Below, one piece after another: positions 22,780-23,311 of a stretch of 23,311 bases of DNA. The notes under the pieces were generated by a model. It saw nothing but the letters and a program-made list of their open reading frames with translations, had not been told where the DNA came from and did not search any database. This stretch comes from Methylococcaceae bacterium. Lineage in GTDB: Bacteria; Pseudomonadota; Gammaproteobacteria; Methylococcales; Methylococcaceae. Position numbers and translations under genes: made by a program. Every line of letters starts with the position of its first letter. Positions within the stretch are counted from its first letter, which is position 1. The stretch spans positions 1-23,311 of the forward strand of contig SXQV01000157.1 of the NCBI GenBank assembly GCA_005792805.1. The letters run 5' to 3'.

Positions 22780-23311
22780 ATGGCCACTCTCCATCGAAAT
22801 TCCGCAGCAATCCTTTGGTTTGATGAAATCGGCATCGAGGATGTGCCGCTGGTCGGCGGCAAGAATGCCTCGCTGGGGGAGATGTTCCGGGAACTGACCC
22901 CGCAGGGCGTCCGGGTGCCCAACGGCTTTGCCATCACGGCGACCGCTTATCACGATTTTGTCGAAACCTCGGGCGTGGCGAAACAGCTCGACTCCATCCT
23001 CGCGGGTCTTGATACTGGTGACATCCAGGATCTGCAACAGCGGGGGCTGTCTGCTCGCCACGCCATCCTCGCCACCGAATTGCCCCCGAGCCTGCAACGG
23101 GCCATTCTCGAAGCCTACGACCAGCTCTCAGCCGGCCATGATGGACCGGTCGATGTCGCCGTCCGCTCCAGCGCCACGGCGGAAGATTTACCTGACGCCA
23201 GCTTTGCCGGCCAACAGGAAACCTATCTCAATGTACAGGGATCCAGCGCCCTGCTGGACGCCTGCAAGCGTTGTTTTGCCTCGCTCTACACCGATCGCGC
23301 CATCTCCTACC
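22780..23311 (+). CDS. ppsA: Phosphoenolpyruvate synthase, N-terminal part
   Basis: The first 177 codons of a gene that runs off the right edge. The start is ATG 22780 with AGAGGA four bases upstream. The residues match the nucleotide-binding domain of PpsA: ILWFDEIGIEDVPLVGGKNASLGEM, VRVPNGFAIT, AVRSSATAEDLPDASFAGQQE and a final FASLYTDRAISY. PpsA converts pyruvate and ATP to phosphoenolpyruvate, AMP and phosphate for gluconeogenesis, in the cytoplasm. The phosphohistidine and PEP-binding domains would lie outside the window, so completeness cannot be judged. The 81-base gap after radC shows no clear promoter or terminator. Confidence 0.95.
   Translation, partial: MATLHRNSAAILWFDEIGIEDVPLVGGKNASLGEMFRELTPQGVRVPNGFAITATAYHDFVETSGVAKQLDSILAGLDTGDIQDLQQRGLSARHAILATELPPSLQRAILEAYDQLSAGHDGPVDVAVRSSATAEDLPDASFAGQQETYLNVQGSSALLDACKRCFASLYTDRAISY

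Overview
The window is a gene-dense stretch of bacterial chromosome, almost certainly from a gammaproteobacterium. The order radC / coaBC-dut-argB with pyrE nearby recalls Pseudomonas and its relatives. RlmM, the YgiM-type SH3 protein, BamA, a ZnuD-type receptor and MlaC-family proteins are all typical of Gram-negative proteobacteria. I cannot name the genus. By eye most genes are about 55-65% G+C; bamA is clearly lower. I see no tRNA, rRNA, CRISPR array, insertion sequence, phage gene or toxin-antitoxin pair.

Layout. (1) 1-890, plus strand: the 3' end of proA, then nadD. (2) 949-8142, minus strand: an epimerase - mobB - moeA - rlmM unit with overlapping or touching ends, then phoU and an isolated bamA. 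(3) 8419-12002, plus strand: a YgiM-like SH3 membrane protein, then ilvD and argE, ending at a strong bidirectional terminator. (4) 12050-12661, minus strand: a lone MlaC-family periplasmic lipid-binding protein. (5) 12802-19278, plus strand: a zinc-type TonB-dependent receptor with a His-rich loop, purD, a lone MoxR ATPase, pyrE, and a DUF4124 coiled-coil protein translationally coupled to pyrE. (6) 19281-21912, minus strand: coaBC - dut - argB. (7) 22021-23311, plus strand: radC and the first 177 codons of ppsA.

Functions. Much of the window is small-molecule biosynthesis: proline (proA), NAD (nadD), arginine (argE, argB), branched-chain amino acids (ilvD), purine and pyrimidine (purD, pyrE, dut), coenzyme A (coaBC), molybdenum cofactor (mobB, moeA) and gluconeogenesis (ppsA). 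A second theme is the cell envelope: BamA, the MlaC-like protein, the zinc receptor, the SH3 protein and UDP-glucuronate 4-epimerase.

I found no convincing new defence, mobile or multi-gene system. The observations most worth following are the low-G+C bamA outside its usual neighbourhood, an A9 tract near the start of the receptor gene, a Zur-like palindrome overlapping its promoter region, paired GTGGCCAC-like palindromes upstream of the epimerase operon, several orphan genes of families that normally sit in operons (moxR, mlaC, phoU), and an uncharacterised cysteine-containing domain on the DUF4124 protein.
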